Source: Pachyseris speciosa (lineage: Eukaryota; Cnidaria; Anthozoa; Scleractinia; Pachyseridae). Taken from it: a DNA stretch of 64,000 bases. The DNA lies in NCBI GenBank assembly GCA_016490735.1, contig JAEMWC010000232.1:848501-912500 (forward strand), written 5' to 3'. A program made the position numbers and the translations under genes. The first letter of the stretch is position 1, and the number at the start of each line of letters is the position of its first letter. The notes beneath the pieces were generated by a model. The model was not told the DNA's origin, did not search any database, and saw only the letters and a program-made list of their open reading frames with translations. Of the stretch, positions 32,155 to 45,208 are shown in pieces.

Positions 32155-35010
32155 TTCATTTTATTACTACTAACAGAGTGGTGTACGAAATTAATTCCTG
32201 TTTGCTTTGGTTTCGTTATTTCCTTTGCTTAAGTGATTGATTAGCAAAACTCGCTCCACTTTCTTGACTAGACTAATGGAAGCAAAACCAATTGTGACTT
32301 GTACGCGCGCATTTCCCGCGCTTGGGGACAGGCTGCGTTCAATTGCTTCGAATCCTGATTGGCTTATTGTCCTGTTTGCATATATTGTGATTGGTCACAG
32401 TTATTGCTTTGTTACGTCATCGTTTTCAACCTAACGTCCGTTTTTACCTCTCACTCTCGGTCTCACTCCTGTCTCACAATTTCCGCTTTTGATCGCGTTT
32501 TTGAAATTATTCGATTTCGGAGTACTTTTGTTAGTTTGCGTGTGGAAAAAAAAAAGCGTAACCTTAACGGGATTGTAAACCGCCATGAGACTGTGATATG
32601 TGCACTTTACAATTTGCACATTATTCAGTTTTGGTTATTATTCAAGTTTTAATGCCACCCACTAATTCAAATTTGCCAACTTTTTGCTGTTTATTAAACT
32701 GTCCTATTTAATTATTGAAGAAAGTCTGTGGCATTAACTTGAGAGATCTTCATCAACATTTTTAAAATAGAAAAAAGTGATTCTTCAAACACAACTTAAA
32801 GCTGGAAAGAAGCTTCTCATTCATTTACTCGCCTGAATATTTGCAGAATGGTTTATCTTCCTCTAAATTTTTCCTCACAATAACTGAGAAACCTGAAAAC
32901 CTATTGGTACGGTTTAATAAGTTCCAAAAGGCCCAACTTAATGAAAATTAATCGATCCGTTTTCAAGTAATGAATCATAAAAATCTAAGACTTGTAGACA
33001 GGGCGTAAGATACACGCTCAGTAGAAACCGAACAAATTCTCCTGTTGTAGGTAAAGCGAAATTTGAAGTAATATTTCAAATTGTGTATCTTACTGACATA
33101 TCCTAGCTCAGAATCCATAAAAAATATCAGTAAAAATTCAAAAATACCTCCGTTCCTAACTTTCTTTCTTTTTTTGTTTGGTTTATGTCGCATGGTTGCC
33201 TTATCACTTCCCATTTACGATATTAATTATTCACTTGAAAAGTATAGTAGCTACCTAACTTTGGCCGTGCATGCAAAACAGTTTACAAACATTGTAAAAC
33301 ATACTTCAAACTTCCATGACATTTTACACTTAACATTTTACACTTTATTCAGTTTTGGGCATTATTCAAGTTTGAATGCCATACACTAGTAATTAAAAGT
33401 TGTCAAATATTTTTGTTTTTAATTCAATCGATGAAAGTCTGTGGCCTTTAGAAATATTCAACAATCTAGGCCTTTACTAATTTAGAAATTTTTAGCTATA
33501 TTTTTAAAATAGAAATAAGTAATTGTTCAAACACGCCTTAAAACTATAAAAGGAAAATTCTCATTCATTCATTCGCCTAATAATTTTACCCCTTTCCTAA
33601 TTTTCATGAAATAATTTTTTTTGGATTGCATCCAGTTTCAAATGCATTCGGGAACTTTGGTCAATCATGATTCTTTGGAATGAATGTAGAATTTGTTTTA
33701 AATTTACGTTATAACAACAAACCTGAGAACCTACTCATTTTTTAATTATTTTATCGACTTGAGAGTCTACAGCCCTTAAAGAGGCAGTATCGTGGGAATT
33801 ATCCCTGATATTTTGACCAAAAGTTTTCTGTGTCTTTTTCATTCATGAATTGCTTCTGAATTACCAGTGAGATAAAATCAAGTAAATCTTACGAGAAAAA
33901 TGAGCCAGAGTTAGTTATTACCAATTTTATCTAAAATGCGAGGGGAGAAATTGAAAACGTCGGCCCGCCTTTTTCAAGATGGTACCATTTTCATGTTGGC
34001 CAAGCGTTACCAAAAACATTTAAGAATGGTTTCCGTGAGCTAAAATAGCCGTTTTGAAGAACAGTTAGCCATTATTTTTCATTAGCCATCGGTAAACAGG
34101 TCTCTTTTGCTTTCCAAATTATTACTAACAATCCGTGGGATACTGCCCTTCCAATGATCTCAGTAAGTAATGTAGCCAAATTAGAAAAAACGGCTCGAGT
34201 TTCTTTAAATATCTCTTTCTGTGTTCTTCAACGAAAAAAGTTGAAATTCATTTGTATATCCGATTGAAGATATATGAAAATGAAAGCCGTTTACTCTTGG
34301 TTTGCTCTGATGATGATTAACTCAAAATTGCAGATTTCTGTAATTTGTCTAGTTGCAATTGTCATCGTTTTCCTCTAGATTGTGCAGCTTGGTTAAGAGC
34401 TCCAAAGCTTCCTTTGTTAATTTAGCTAGGAATTTTCATGAATTTTTTTATTTGTGGTTTTCTCTTTTGGTGGACTGCTGTATCCATTCATCTTAAGTCT
34501 CAGACGAGACATAAACATGACGTAAACAAATTGAGAATGTTTTTGCTGAGCATGGATCTTCTTCCATTTTCTTTTCAAGATTTTTGCCAAAACGACAATA
34601 AAAAGCATCAAAAATCTCTTCTTGAGGAGAATTCCAACGGGATAAGTAAAAGAAACACGCTGATACTGTTGATGAGAGAAGAATAAGGGCGCTTTCCATT
34701 CAACCAAAATTTTCGAGATTTCCGGTCTGAAATTGCATGTTGCGGGAATAGGTTTCCAACTTCATGCCAGGCGAAAAAGAGAGAATCCTATAGAACTTAA
34801 CGACAGTACTGCGCAAGGGAAAACATGCACAAGGCGAAGAATGCTCCCCTCTTAACAGTGTCTCAATTTTTAATTCGCATGTTTTTTTCAGCGGTACGAG
34901 ACGCAGCGGAGTCTATCTGGAAGTATTACAAAGGAATGCGGGGTTGTGGACCCCGCATTCCTTACATATTTGAATTTCAATCTGTCAGTGAGTCAGCCCG
35001 TGTAAAGTAG
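32155..35010. repeat. Host-gene upstream segment, copy A of three
   Basis: Low-complexity AT-rich DNA that recurs, with indels, at 51904-55420 and in part at 57150-59300. Examples are the block around 32270-32340 with GCGCGC and TTCCCGCGCTTGGGG against 52145-52175, and the TTCGCCTAA-containing stretch near 33570 against 53870 and 57650. It also repeats within itself (32580-32730 against 33290-33440). No gene is supported. Confidence 0.65.
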
Positions 35011-35872
35011 AAGGCGTGAAAATTCGCAAGTGCGGCTGTCAAAACTAATTTTTGTCACCGGAAACACTGTGATTGAGCCATGAGAAAATTAGGATCACTT
35101 TCTATGCGGCGTGGAGACTGAGGAAGTAACGAGACAACAAACAATAATGCAGAAGTCCAAATCACGCATTCGTTTTTTTTATTAAGAAAACCCGGCCGAA
35201 TTAGGAATACCGGTAAACTCGCCTACGCCTCCACAACTCGTTCGCTTCCTGGTAGGCGAGTTCACTCAAGTAATGTATGTTCAGTTATAACTTTAATTTT
35301 TCATTTTGTGAGCGTGTACAATTATAGCACGTTTTCCTTTGTCTATGAAAAATTTACTCAACGCCGGCTATGTTGATTTCATTAAATTTCCGTGGATTTT
35401 CCTACGACCGTAACAGGGAGCAGTGGCTTTCAGTATTTGACGTGAGATGGATGTGAAGATGAATACAATAAATAACTGTGAGAATCTGTGACTTTGGAGA
35501 GCACACTGGTACACGGATAGAAACTTTGATATCAAGAAGAGCCAGCGAAGCTTCTGTAATTTCCCAGGTATATTTCAGACTGAGCCGGATGAGAGGAATT
35601 GACGGAGGTTATAAATTCATTGAGTTCCTCAAAACACTGTACCGATGCCGTCGTCAATGTAGTGACCGTATAGTTCAGGTTTAGGGTCTTTGTATTGATT
35701 GAAGAATTGGTGCTCAACGTATAACCTACAAAAAACAAAAAAAAAAAAAAAAAACAAAAAAAAAAATAGAAAAAAGAAAAAGAATGGCGTAGCTGGGTAC
35801 CATTTTTGTGCTTATCGCCACACCATTAATTTGCTTTTAATAGTTATCAGCGAATGAAAACAAAAAAAAGGT
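35011..35872. other. No gene seen
   Basis: Contains a small inverted repeat, AGGAATGCGGGGTTGTGGAC facing its complement near 34930-34965, and a long A-rich run at 35728-35785. No supported reading frame. Confidence 0.5.
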
Positions 35873-36304
35873 CGGGGGGGGGGGGGGGGGGGCAGTACTC
35901 CCTTTTATGCGCTATATCAGGTATATGGGGCACCAAAGGGTATGGATTTTTAGCCGTGTTGGTCTGAAATAGGTTATCGATTTTGAACATTTTGGTCTGA
36001 AATAAGGTATGGTTTGTCCACTCGTCTTGGATTGGGAATACTTTTTTTTAGAAGAAGCTACTTCTTCGTCAGTAGGCGATAAGACCATCTGCAAAAGCCC
36101 TTCTTTTTTGTCCTTAATTATCTTTTATCGCGCACATGAAATAAGTCTGAAACAGGGTATCAAATTTTTGATCAGGTCTGAAATAGGGTAGGGAGAACCG
36201 CTGATTTTGTTCTGAAATAAGGTAAGTGTTTCGGGAGGGGGCCGCACGCCCTACCCAATTTTTCTGGGAGTACACCCCTACCCCCACCCCACCCCCCTCC
36301 CCGG
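35873..36304 (-). mobile_element. Second, reverse copy of the hAT-type MITE
   Basis: Matches 27396-27791 in reverse, with the same TCTGAAATAGGGTA repeats, AGAAGAAGCTACTTCTTCG and a terminal G run of about 20 bases. A target duplication is not clear here. Confidence 0.8.
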
Positions 36305-36329
36305 GATCAAGTTAACACCGAAAGGGGGA

Positions 36330-36600
36330 AAAATCTAGAGCAGAACTTCATCTTTCAAATCGTATCAATGAACGCTTTTCATTCTATTTATTTCCGTTTT
36401 TCACGTAGCTCCAGATTCTGTGCACAAACCATACATAACCCGCAATTCCTCGATGCAATCTGTGGAAGGGCAAACACTAGAAACGTCAGCTTTTTTAATC
36501 TCTTTACAGTGGTCAATTCCGTTGACAAACCATATTCTCGTGTTTCACTCCCCAAAAGACGCAGCACCTGACAGTTTCATTTAAAACTAACCCTTTTCAT
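36330..36600 (+). repeat. Decayed Penelope-like tail
   Basis: Starts in the end of the coding region (ATCTTTCAAATCGTATCAATG, compare 56233 and 61088) and continues through GGGCAAACACTAGAAACGTC to the GTTTCACTCCCC end motif. Compare 56160-56560 and 61020-61400. Confidence 0.65.
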
Positions 36601-36897
36601 TCTCATCTGTTGATCACATTTCGTTTTTCATTATAAACATTTACTATAGCTCAAACAACATTATTTTGGGTTTCGATTCATTATTACACCAAACGAAGTG
36701 GGTAACCTGTGGCACAAACTCAAAATATTACAATGCCTAATCTAAGCCTGTTCCACCGAACGAATTTTGGGGAACTTTAAGTACGGAAGTACATGTAAGT
36801 TGACTACTATCTCTCATTGGCAGTCAAAGAAATTCCATTCCAATTAGTTTGACTTTAAATCACAAGACAAGTGGACTATTCGTGACATCTCATGCCA

Positions 36898-39800
36898 CTA
36901 GTAACCTTGGTGATACTTCAATAGTAAAAATGAAAATAAAAACAAGAATTGATAAAGGCAACAGTAGCACACTCTGACAATACATATGGATACAACTGGT
37001 AACCTTGGAGATACTTGAATAGTTAAAATGAAAACAACAATTATTAAAGGCAACACTAGCATACTCCGACTATACATCTGGATGCCACTGGTAACCTTGG
37101 TGATACTTGAACAGTTAAAATGAAAATGAAAAGAAGAATTGTTAAAGGCAACAGTAGCACACTCTGATGAAACATCTGGATGCCACTGGTAACCTTGGTG
37201 ATAGTTCAACAGTTATAATGAAAATGAAAACAAGAATTGTTAAAGGCAACAGTAGCACACTGCGACGAAACATCTGGATGTCACTGGTAACCTTGGTGAT
37301 ACTTGAACAGTTAAAATGAAAATGAAAAGAAGAATTGTTATAGGGAACAATAGCACACTACGACGAAACATCTGGATGCCACTGGTAACCTTGGTGATAC
37401 TTGAACAGTTAAAATGAAAATGAAAAGAAGAATTGTTATAGGGAACAATAGCACACTCCATCGATACATCTGAATGCCACTGGTAACCTTGGTGATACTT
37501 CAGCAGTTAAAATGAAAACGAAAACAAGAATTGTTAAAGGCAACAGTAGCACACTCCGACGAAACATCTGGATGCCACTGGTAACCTTGGTGATAGTTCA
37601 ACAGTTATAATGAAAATGAAAACAAGAATTGTTAAAGGCAACAGTAGCACACTCCGGCGAAACATCTGGATGCCACTGGTAACCTTGGTGATACCTCAGC
37701 AGTTTTAATGAAAATGAAAACAAGAATTGTTAAAGGCAACAGTAGCAAACTCTGATGAAACATCTGGATGTCACTGGTAACCTTGGTGATAGTTGAACAG
37801 TTATAATGAAAATGAAAACAAGAATTGTTAAAGGCAACAGTAGCACACTCCGACGAACATCTGGATGCCACTGGTAACCTTGGTGATAGTTCAACAGTTA
37901 TAATGAAAATGAAAACAAGAATTGTTAAAGGCAACAGTAGCACACTCCGGGGAAACATCGGGATGCCACTGGTAACCTTGGTGATACTTCAGCAGTTTTA
38001 ATGAAAATGAAAACAAGAATTGTTATAGGCAACAGTAGCACACTCTGACGAAACATCTGGATGCCACTGGTAACCTTGGTGATAGTTGTCAGTTATAATG
38101 AAAATGAAAACAAGAATTGTTATAGGCAACAGTAGCACACTCCCACGAAACATCTGGATGCCACTGGTAACCTTGGTGATACTTCAGCAGTTTTAATGAA
38201 AATGAAAACAAGAATTGTTATAGGCAACAGTAGCACACTCTGACGAAACATCTGGATGCCACTGGTAACCTTGGTGATAGTTGTCAGTTATAATGAAAAT
38301 GAAAACAAGAATTGTTATAGGCAACAGTAGCACACTCCCACGAAACATCTGGATGCCACTGGTAACCTTGGTGATAGTTGAACAGTTGTAATGAAAATGA
38401 AAACAAGAATTGTTAAAGGCAACAGTAACACACTCCGACGAAACATCTGGATACCACTGGTAACCTTGGTGATACTTGAGCAGTTAAAATGAAAATGCAA
38501 AAAAGAATTGTTATAGGCAAATGTAGCACACTCCGATGAAACATCTGGATGCCACTAATAACCTTGGTGATACTTGAGCAGTTAAAATGAAAATGAAAAC
38601 AAGAATTGTTATAGGCAACAATAGCACACTGCGACGAAACATCTGGATGTCACTGGTAACCTTGGTGATACTTGAACAGTTAAAATGAAAATGAAAAGAA
38701 GAATTGTTATAGGGAACAATAGCACACTCCGACGAAACATCTGGATGCCACTGGTAACCTTGGTGATAGTTGATCAGTTAAAAGGAAAATGAAAACAAGA
38801 ATTGTTAAAGGCAATAGTAGCACACTCCGACGATACATCTGAATGCCACTGGTAACCTTGGTGATACTTCAGCAGTTAAAATGAAAATGAAAACAAGAAT
38901 TGTTAAAGGCAACAAGAGGACACTCCGACGAAACATCTGGATGCCACTGGTAACCTTGGTGATAGTTGATCAGTTATAATGAAAATGAAAACAAGAATTG
39001 TTATAGGCAACAGTAGCACACTCCAACGAAACATCTGGATGCCACTGGTGACCTTGGTGATAGTTGATCAGTTTTAATGAAAATGAAAAGAAGAATTGTT
39101 AAAGGCAACAGTAGCACACTCCGACGAAACATCTGAATGCCACTGGTAACCTTTGTGATAGTTGTCAGTTACAATGAAAATGAAAACAAGAATTGTTATA
39201 GGCAACAGTAGCACACTCCGACGAAACATCTGGATACCACTGGTAACCTTGGTGATACTTGAGCAGTTAAAATGAAAATGCAAAAAAGAATTGTTATAGG
39301 CAAATGTAGCACACTCCGACGAAACATCTGGATGCCACTAATAACCTTGGTGATACTTGAGCAGTTAAAATGAAAATGAAAACAAGAATTGTTATAGGCA
39401 ACAACAGCACACTGCGACGAAACATCTGGATGTCACTGGTAACCTTGGTGATACTTGAACAGTTAAAATGAAAATGAAAAGAAGAATTGTTATAGGGAAC
39501 AATAGCACACTCCGACGAAACATCTGGATGCAACTGGTAACCTTGGTGATAGTTGATCAGTTAAAAGGAAAATGAAAACAAGAATTGTTAAAGGCAATAG
39601 TAGCACACTCCGACGATACATCTGAATGCCACTTGTAACCTAGGTGATACTTCAGCAGTTAAAATGAAAATGAAAACAAGAATTGTTAAAGGCAACAAGA
39701 GGACACTCCGACGAAACATCTGGATGCCACTGGTAACCTTGGTGATAGTTGATCAGTTTTAATGAAAATGAAAACAAGAATTGTTAAAGGCAACAGTAGC

Positions 39801-40430
39801 ACACTCCGACGAAACATCTGAATGCCACTGGTAACCTTTGTGATAGTTGTCAGTTACAATGAAAATGAAAACAAGAATTGTTATAGGCAACAGTAGCACA
39901 CTCCCACGAAACATCTGGATGCCACTGGTAACCTTGGTGATAGTTGAACAGTTGTAATGAAAATGAAAACAAGAATTGTTAAAGGCAACAGTAGCACACT
40001 CCGACGAAACATCTGGATGCCACTGGTAACCTTGGTGATACTTGAGCAGTTAAAATGAAACTAAAACAAGAATTGTTATAGGCAACAGTAGCACACTCCG
40101 ACGAAACATCTGGATGCCACTGGTAACCTTGGTGATAGTTCAACAGTTAAAGTGAAAATGAAAACAAAAATTGTTATAAGCAACAGTAGCACACTCCGAC
40201 GAAACATCTGGATGCCACTGGTAACCTTGGTGACAGTTGATCAGTTATAATGAAAATGAAAACAAGAATTGTTAAAGGCAACAGTAGCACACTCCGTCGA
40301 TACATCTGAATGCCACTGGTAACCTTGGTGATACTTGGTGATACAGTTATAATGAAAACAAGAATTGCTGAAGGCAACAGCAGCACACTCTGACAATACA
40401 TCTGGACGTTACTGGTAACCTTGGTGATTC
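36898..40430. repeat. 98-bp minisatellite array, about 36 units
   Basis: Every ~98 bases the array repeats CCACTGGTAACCTTGGTGAT, AATGAAAATGAAAACAAG and GCAACAGTAGCACACTCC. Units vary mainly in the GTTGAACAGTTATAA portion, and higher-order repeats of several units are visible (38500-38900 resembles 39290-39700). The minus strand has many short open frames encoding the same peptide (FHFHFNCSSITKVTSGIQM); these follow from the repeat and I do not call them genes. Confidence 0.97.
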
Positions 40431-40585
40431 CTGAGCAATTTAGTTTGTATATTTTTCTTATTTTATGCTATTTGAGACTAGATCAATAGATTGGAAAAGA
40501 TGCAAATTGTTAACATCTTTTCCAATGTGTTGATCTAGTCTCAAATAGCATAAAATCAAATAATATACAAAATAAATTTCTCAGG
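40430..40585. repeat. Long near-perfect hairpin at the array edge
   Basis: Arms of about 73 bases (40430-40502 and 40513-40585) pair across a ~10-base loop. The inner 40 bases, including GCTATTTGAGACTAGATCAA, are almost perfect; the outer ends are CCTGAGCAATTTA and TAAATTTCTCAGG. The hairpin abuts the last minisatellite unit. Confidence 0.9.
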
Positions 40586-40811
40586 AAAAAAATGCCATCT
40601 TCTCAATGGGGAGTGCATGCCCCACAGTATCTTCTACATTTCCCAAGATATTCATTTTTGCGGGACCTGAAAAAAAAATGGACATTTGTCATAAATGAAC
40701 TGCTGACTGCATTGACACCAACTAGCAACATTACATGTAAGCCATTGATGTCCAGTTACGAAACATCCCCAGAGTATTTTTTTAATGTTTAGTGTTAACC
40801 ATTTTACATAC

Positions 40812-41728
40812 CTGAAATTGAGCTAACATGGATATTGTGTTTTCCAATTTCTGTTTGTTGTCCAGTCTTCTTTTGCACAGTCAGTTGGTCCCATTGAAGG
40901 ACTCTGGACCATAACTTCTCAGTGCCCAGTTAGCCTCCTGCAGGGAATTAATCTTGTAGGCAACAAAGCCAAAGAATCAAGAAGCTGCTCAGTATTTTGT
41001 CCTTCCATGTGTGACATTGCAAAGAGTTGAATACTGCTCAGCTCCTCCTCCAACAAAAATTCAAGATCATCATGTATCCCGATTGATCTGTAGGAAAGGA
41101 GAGGGAGTGGAGAACTGTGATACTTATAAAGAGATATAATTAATGCCTAAGGTGGGGAAATTTGATCCAGTTTTACCAAATTTCAGGCCCTAGTGTGGGA
41201 TTTTGACCAAAAATTATTTTGAAAAGTCATATGTCCTAATATGTCCGAGTTACCCCCCTCTTGTTCTTATAAACATTGATAAGTAGCAATTAAAACTTCA
41301 ATTTTATCCTGTTCTAGGAATCCCTCTTATCCCCCTCAATAAGGCCTAAGACATGAAAAATAACTTGTTTCAGGAAATGTGGGCATAATTTACAAGTGAC
41401 ATTGTGCGGATTTCGTAAAGGGAACGGGAATTACCTTTCGTTGACGGGGTCTGTTGTAGTATTTTGGTCCTCAGATAGTGAGTATTTACTCCTCTGTCGC
41501 GAAATCTGTTCCTTGGGATTTATTTTTCGTGCTACAAGAACTATTTCGCGCCACTCGCAATGGAAAGCCGCTGATCAGTGTTTTCGAGTGGAAGGTTCGC
41601 AGAAAAAAAATTGAGAATTTCTCTAAGCTTACCTTTTTGGGGCAGCTACTTGGCAGGGTTAGTAATAAGCAGCCAATGTCTTCATCCATTTCTTGTGAAA
41701 CAACCCGATGATGACACTGACATTTCAT
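40812..41728 (-). pseudogene. Possible remnant gene, two exon-like blocks
   Basis: A block at 41728-41633 starts with ATG (MKCQCHHRVVSQEMDED) and ends at a good donor, AAG|GTAAGC. A second at 41087-40812 has acceptor CCTACAG and donor CAG|GTATGT and encodes DDLEFLLEEELSSIQLF, a frameshift, then KINSLQEANWALRSYGPE, a TGA, and LENTISMLAQFQ. Frames do not match between the blocks. I do not recognise the family. Confidence 0.35.
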
Positions 41729-42329
41729 CACAGGATTCGAACTAATCGCGGCCGTGCGAGTGCTCGTTTATACGTCGGCTTGAGCTTCGCAAAGTACTGC
41801 TCAAAGATCTCCTCTTGATATAATTGCCAATCTCGTGCACGGAGAAAGGAATGCCGCAATTAATCCAAACGATGAGGCAACGATTTCATCCTCTGAAGAA
41901 GCTTTTCCTTGATACGGTTCTCCATCTATCGTCTGTAAAGCTCTTCGCCTTGAATACTCGGACAACATCCTCCGGAAAGCGTGCTGGTAGGGAATATTCC
42001 TCGAGAAATATTCCTCGGAGCCATCGACACACTTCTACGTGGCTCGGTTTTCTCAAATGACTGCGGAAACGAGACAAAGTGACTGAACGCACCTCAATCG
42101 TCAAGACTAAATTTGATACTGACATATTAATCCTATTTGATCCGTGTTCACCTCTCTTTGTTGACAGAAGTTTAATTAAGGAGTAAACCGCAATTTTAAT
42201 TAGTTCGGAAATCAAGTACTTCCAGTTTAGGCCCACTTGCGTCTCCTCATTAGCTTCTTGCAGTGTACAACAAGCATTTTTTCTGGGTAAGGAACTGAGA
42301 CTTGGGTTTTCAAATTTCATTTCAGTCTA

Positions 42330-42980
42330 GTACTCAGGTCTAATACCTCTATGAAAACCGTTTACATCATTGTGTTTTCTTTTGAAAACAACCTCACGTT
42401 AATTGAAGGGAAAAACTGTGACATGACTTGCGGAATGGCACAACAAAACTGTTGAAAACAAACTTGGTCAAGATTTGACCGAGAACTATTTCAGTGTTGA
42501 GCACTACTCTCCACCGGGCCTGCTTTAATATAAATATTTTACAAATGAACCCTTGAGGTGATTAAATTTCTTTTGAGTTCGATTTGACCTGCCGCCACTT
42601 GTCAGAGGAGAAACATTTCAAAATTAAGCACTACTCTCCACCGGGTACGGTTTGCTTTGGTATAAACGTTACAGTTATAAACTCTTGAGGCGGATTAGTT
42701 TGTTCCCGAATGATATTTGTAGCGCATTTTGAAGAGGGTCTGCATGGGGTTTAGTGTTTAGTGTTATTTGCCCATAATTTTTAATGTTTAATGTTAAATT
42801 GGCCAATTTTTTAATGTTTACTGTTTCTGGAGAAAATACTATTAAGTGTTTGGAAGGTTTTTCCTGAAAACCCCATGGTCTTTTAGCATTGTCAATTCTT
42901 ATCTGATCTTCGAAATTTGGTAATAAATCACTCTTGAATTTTGAGCCTGTGCTCAAAAGGGGCTGTAGAAGCTTTTAGAC
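42330..42980. other. No gene seen; small tandem duplication
   Basis: Two copies of a ~120-base segment with GCACTACTCTCCACCGGG lie near 42500 and 42617. There are no supported frames. Confidence 0.5.
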
Positions 42981-42984
42981 TCTT

Positions 42985-44200
42985 TTTACGACCCATGCCC
43001 ATCAGTATTCCGGGAAACCTGAAGGCTGTATGGTTATGGGGGCAGCATGGTTTTCACCGACAACAAAGATCACAAGGTTAAGACCTTTAATCCCTATAAC
43101 TGCAACAGTCAAGACTTTTATGGGCACTGGCCATGAAGGAACTGCCGATGGAACTGAAAAAAACTGCGCCTTAAAGCAAGTCCATGGAATCTGTTCCTTG
43201 CAGAACACTATTTTTGTTTCGGACATAGCTGCTGGAACAATCAAATTAGTTTCGGGGCTTACTGGCACAGTGTCCTTCCTTCACAACCTGGGATGTCTCT
43301 ATGACAGTTTTTGAATTAGTGCACAAACGATAAACGTGGTGCAGTTATCTCTTCAAGATATTATGCGCAATGTTTCATCTGTTAATGAATATATTAGGAA
43401 CACAGTCGCTGAAGGAAAGCACTACTACAACATGAAAGAAACCACAGCAACAAATGGCCCTGAAGGAATTGTCTCAAACAAAACACAGGTATCGTTGGTG
43501 CTCCTCAAACAAGGGATGAAACGACTACAAGATAACGTGTAGAATATAAACGAGGACTATCTTCGTGACATTAACCTGCGCACGTTGCTAAAAACTCAGG
43601 TGATGCACCTTCAAGCAGTCTCCCACTCCTCAAAAACGAGACTTTGACTGCTCTGCAGTATGCCCAAGAATTTGGCACGATTTCCAAGGAATTTTTAAAA
43701 AGAACAACTAAGTGGGTTGCCAAGTACTTTACACACGAGAAATCGTACTATCCGGTTCCGAAATCCAGTTTGGAATTAGGAGATGTAAACGTGAGGAAAC
43801 CTCCTCCAGCTGGTAGCATAGATCCTCAGATTGAAAAAGCCATGAAGGAGTTGGTTGACAGATATCGTCAAGTCAGGCAAAGAACGGTACGCAGTGAAAC
43901 TACGAAGAACAAAGAAGGAGCCCTGCCGCCAGCAGTATATTCCAGTCAACCTACTTGTACGAAGGTCATATTCCACGAGGATGTACAAGACGATTCAGGG
44001 ACAGAAAATCGAGGAGGAATCGACTAAAATACATGTATGCCACGAGCTACAGATCACAATCATGGCGTACCCGTAATCACATTTGTGAACGAAAGCATGG
44101 TTGCAGTTGTTGCTGTTGGTGACATGACTGATCTACCTGTGCAAGAAGATGAATATGACAGCGACTCAGACAGCGATGTGAATGATGATACCCATCTGAC
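42985..44200 (+). pseudogene. Decayed NHL-repeat-type protein
   Basis: A plus-strand protein is visible across breaks. MVFTDNKDHKVKTFNP and, in another frame, GTGHEGTADGTEKNCALKQ followed by GICSLQNTIFVSDIAAG look like NHL beta-propeller blades. The next part is a helical stretch (VNEYIRNTVAEGKHYYNMKE, QVSLVLLKQGMKRLQ), then after a frameshift near 43620 LTALQYAQEFGTISKEF and KAMKELVDRYRQVRQRT. In-frame stops lie at 43312-43314 and near 43540. The C-terminal half resembles a protein family I recall as repeated in coral genomes, without a known function. No introns are evident, so it may be a processed copy. Confidence 0.5.
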
Positions 44201-44489
44201 ATAACGTTCAGCAGATGTGGTCGTGCCATCCGCGCCCATTTTCGCCTTGATTTGTAGGAACATCTAGACAATCAGGTATGGCACATATCCGTAAGCTTTT
44301 GGCAAGGAAGGAGTGAGATTAATCTGTAATTTTTGTTGAGCATTGTACATTGTATCCTATCTTAATGATTAAAAAATATTCTGTTATTACATTAATTACA
44401 ATGAATTACAAAGATTTCTCTTCCTGAAAAAATTCGAATCTGTAAACTGCAAAAAATATTTCTTCACCATGTGAATATAACGACAAAAA

Positions 44490-44610
44490 TGAAGTCGAAA
44501 ATTTTCGGATTTCTTCTTGGAAATCTTCGGTAGTCGTCTGACATCTTCGGTAGTCTTCGGAAATCTTCGTCAGTCTTCGGTAGTCTTCGGAAATCGTGAA
44601 ATAATCGGGA
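44490..44610. repeat. Short tandem repeat (TCTTCGGTAGTCTTCGGAAA)
   Basis: Several imperfect copies of a ~20-base unit. The minus-strand frame through it (EDYRRLTKISEDYRR) is a by-product. Confidence 0.75.
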
Positions 44611-44699
44611 ATTGTTGGAAAATGGCCCAAAACTCTCTGATATAGTAAACATAGTATATTGGCCTTTTTGGAGCCTATTTTGTTTCTTTCTGGAAAAAA

Positions 44700-44990
44700 A
44701 TTACTGTTACTGAGCAGTCGTTTCCTGTGGTGCTGTTTATTATGCTGTACAAGGTGGATCTAACGTGTGAGTCTGTGGACAAAATCCTAAAGTATGACCA
44801 TTCAAATGAAAGCTACTGAGCAGTACTTTCCCGTTGTGCTGTTTATTATGCTGTACAAGGTGGTTCTAACCTTTGAGTCTGTGGATGAAATCCTTAAGTG
44901 TGACCATTCAAATGTAAGCTACTGAGCAGTACTTTCCTGTGGTCATGTTTATTATGCTGTACAAACTGGTTCTAGCTAGTCCAAAAAAGG
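44700..44990. repeat. Three tandem copies of the ~105-bp repeat
   Basis: Same unit as 30540-30880, at the matching place downstream of the duplicated first exon, so it was part of the segmental duplication. Confidence 0.88.
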
Positions 44991-45208
44991 GATTTTCCAG
45001 GGTATGCTAATAGAACGTGGCGTCATACTATGCTGTAGAAACTAAAATGGTCCATGAATCAGTGACAGAAGTCTTGTGCATAATGAAAAGGTCGAGTGTA
45101 ATCGCGGATGAATAAAACAGCTTTGTGCATTCTGATTGGCTGTTTTCTGTATGACATGGTATAATGATATCTGTGTCTCGTACCTCTACGAACGTCCAAT
45201 TTAACATA

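Noticed and set aside
36898..40401. Minus-strand frames encoding repeated FHFNCSSITKVTSGIQM peptides
   Set aside because: They follow the 98-bp minisatellite. Frames break at unit length changes and there is no start, domain or splice pattern.
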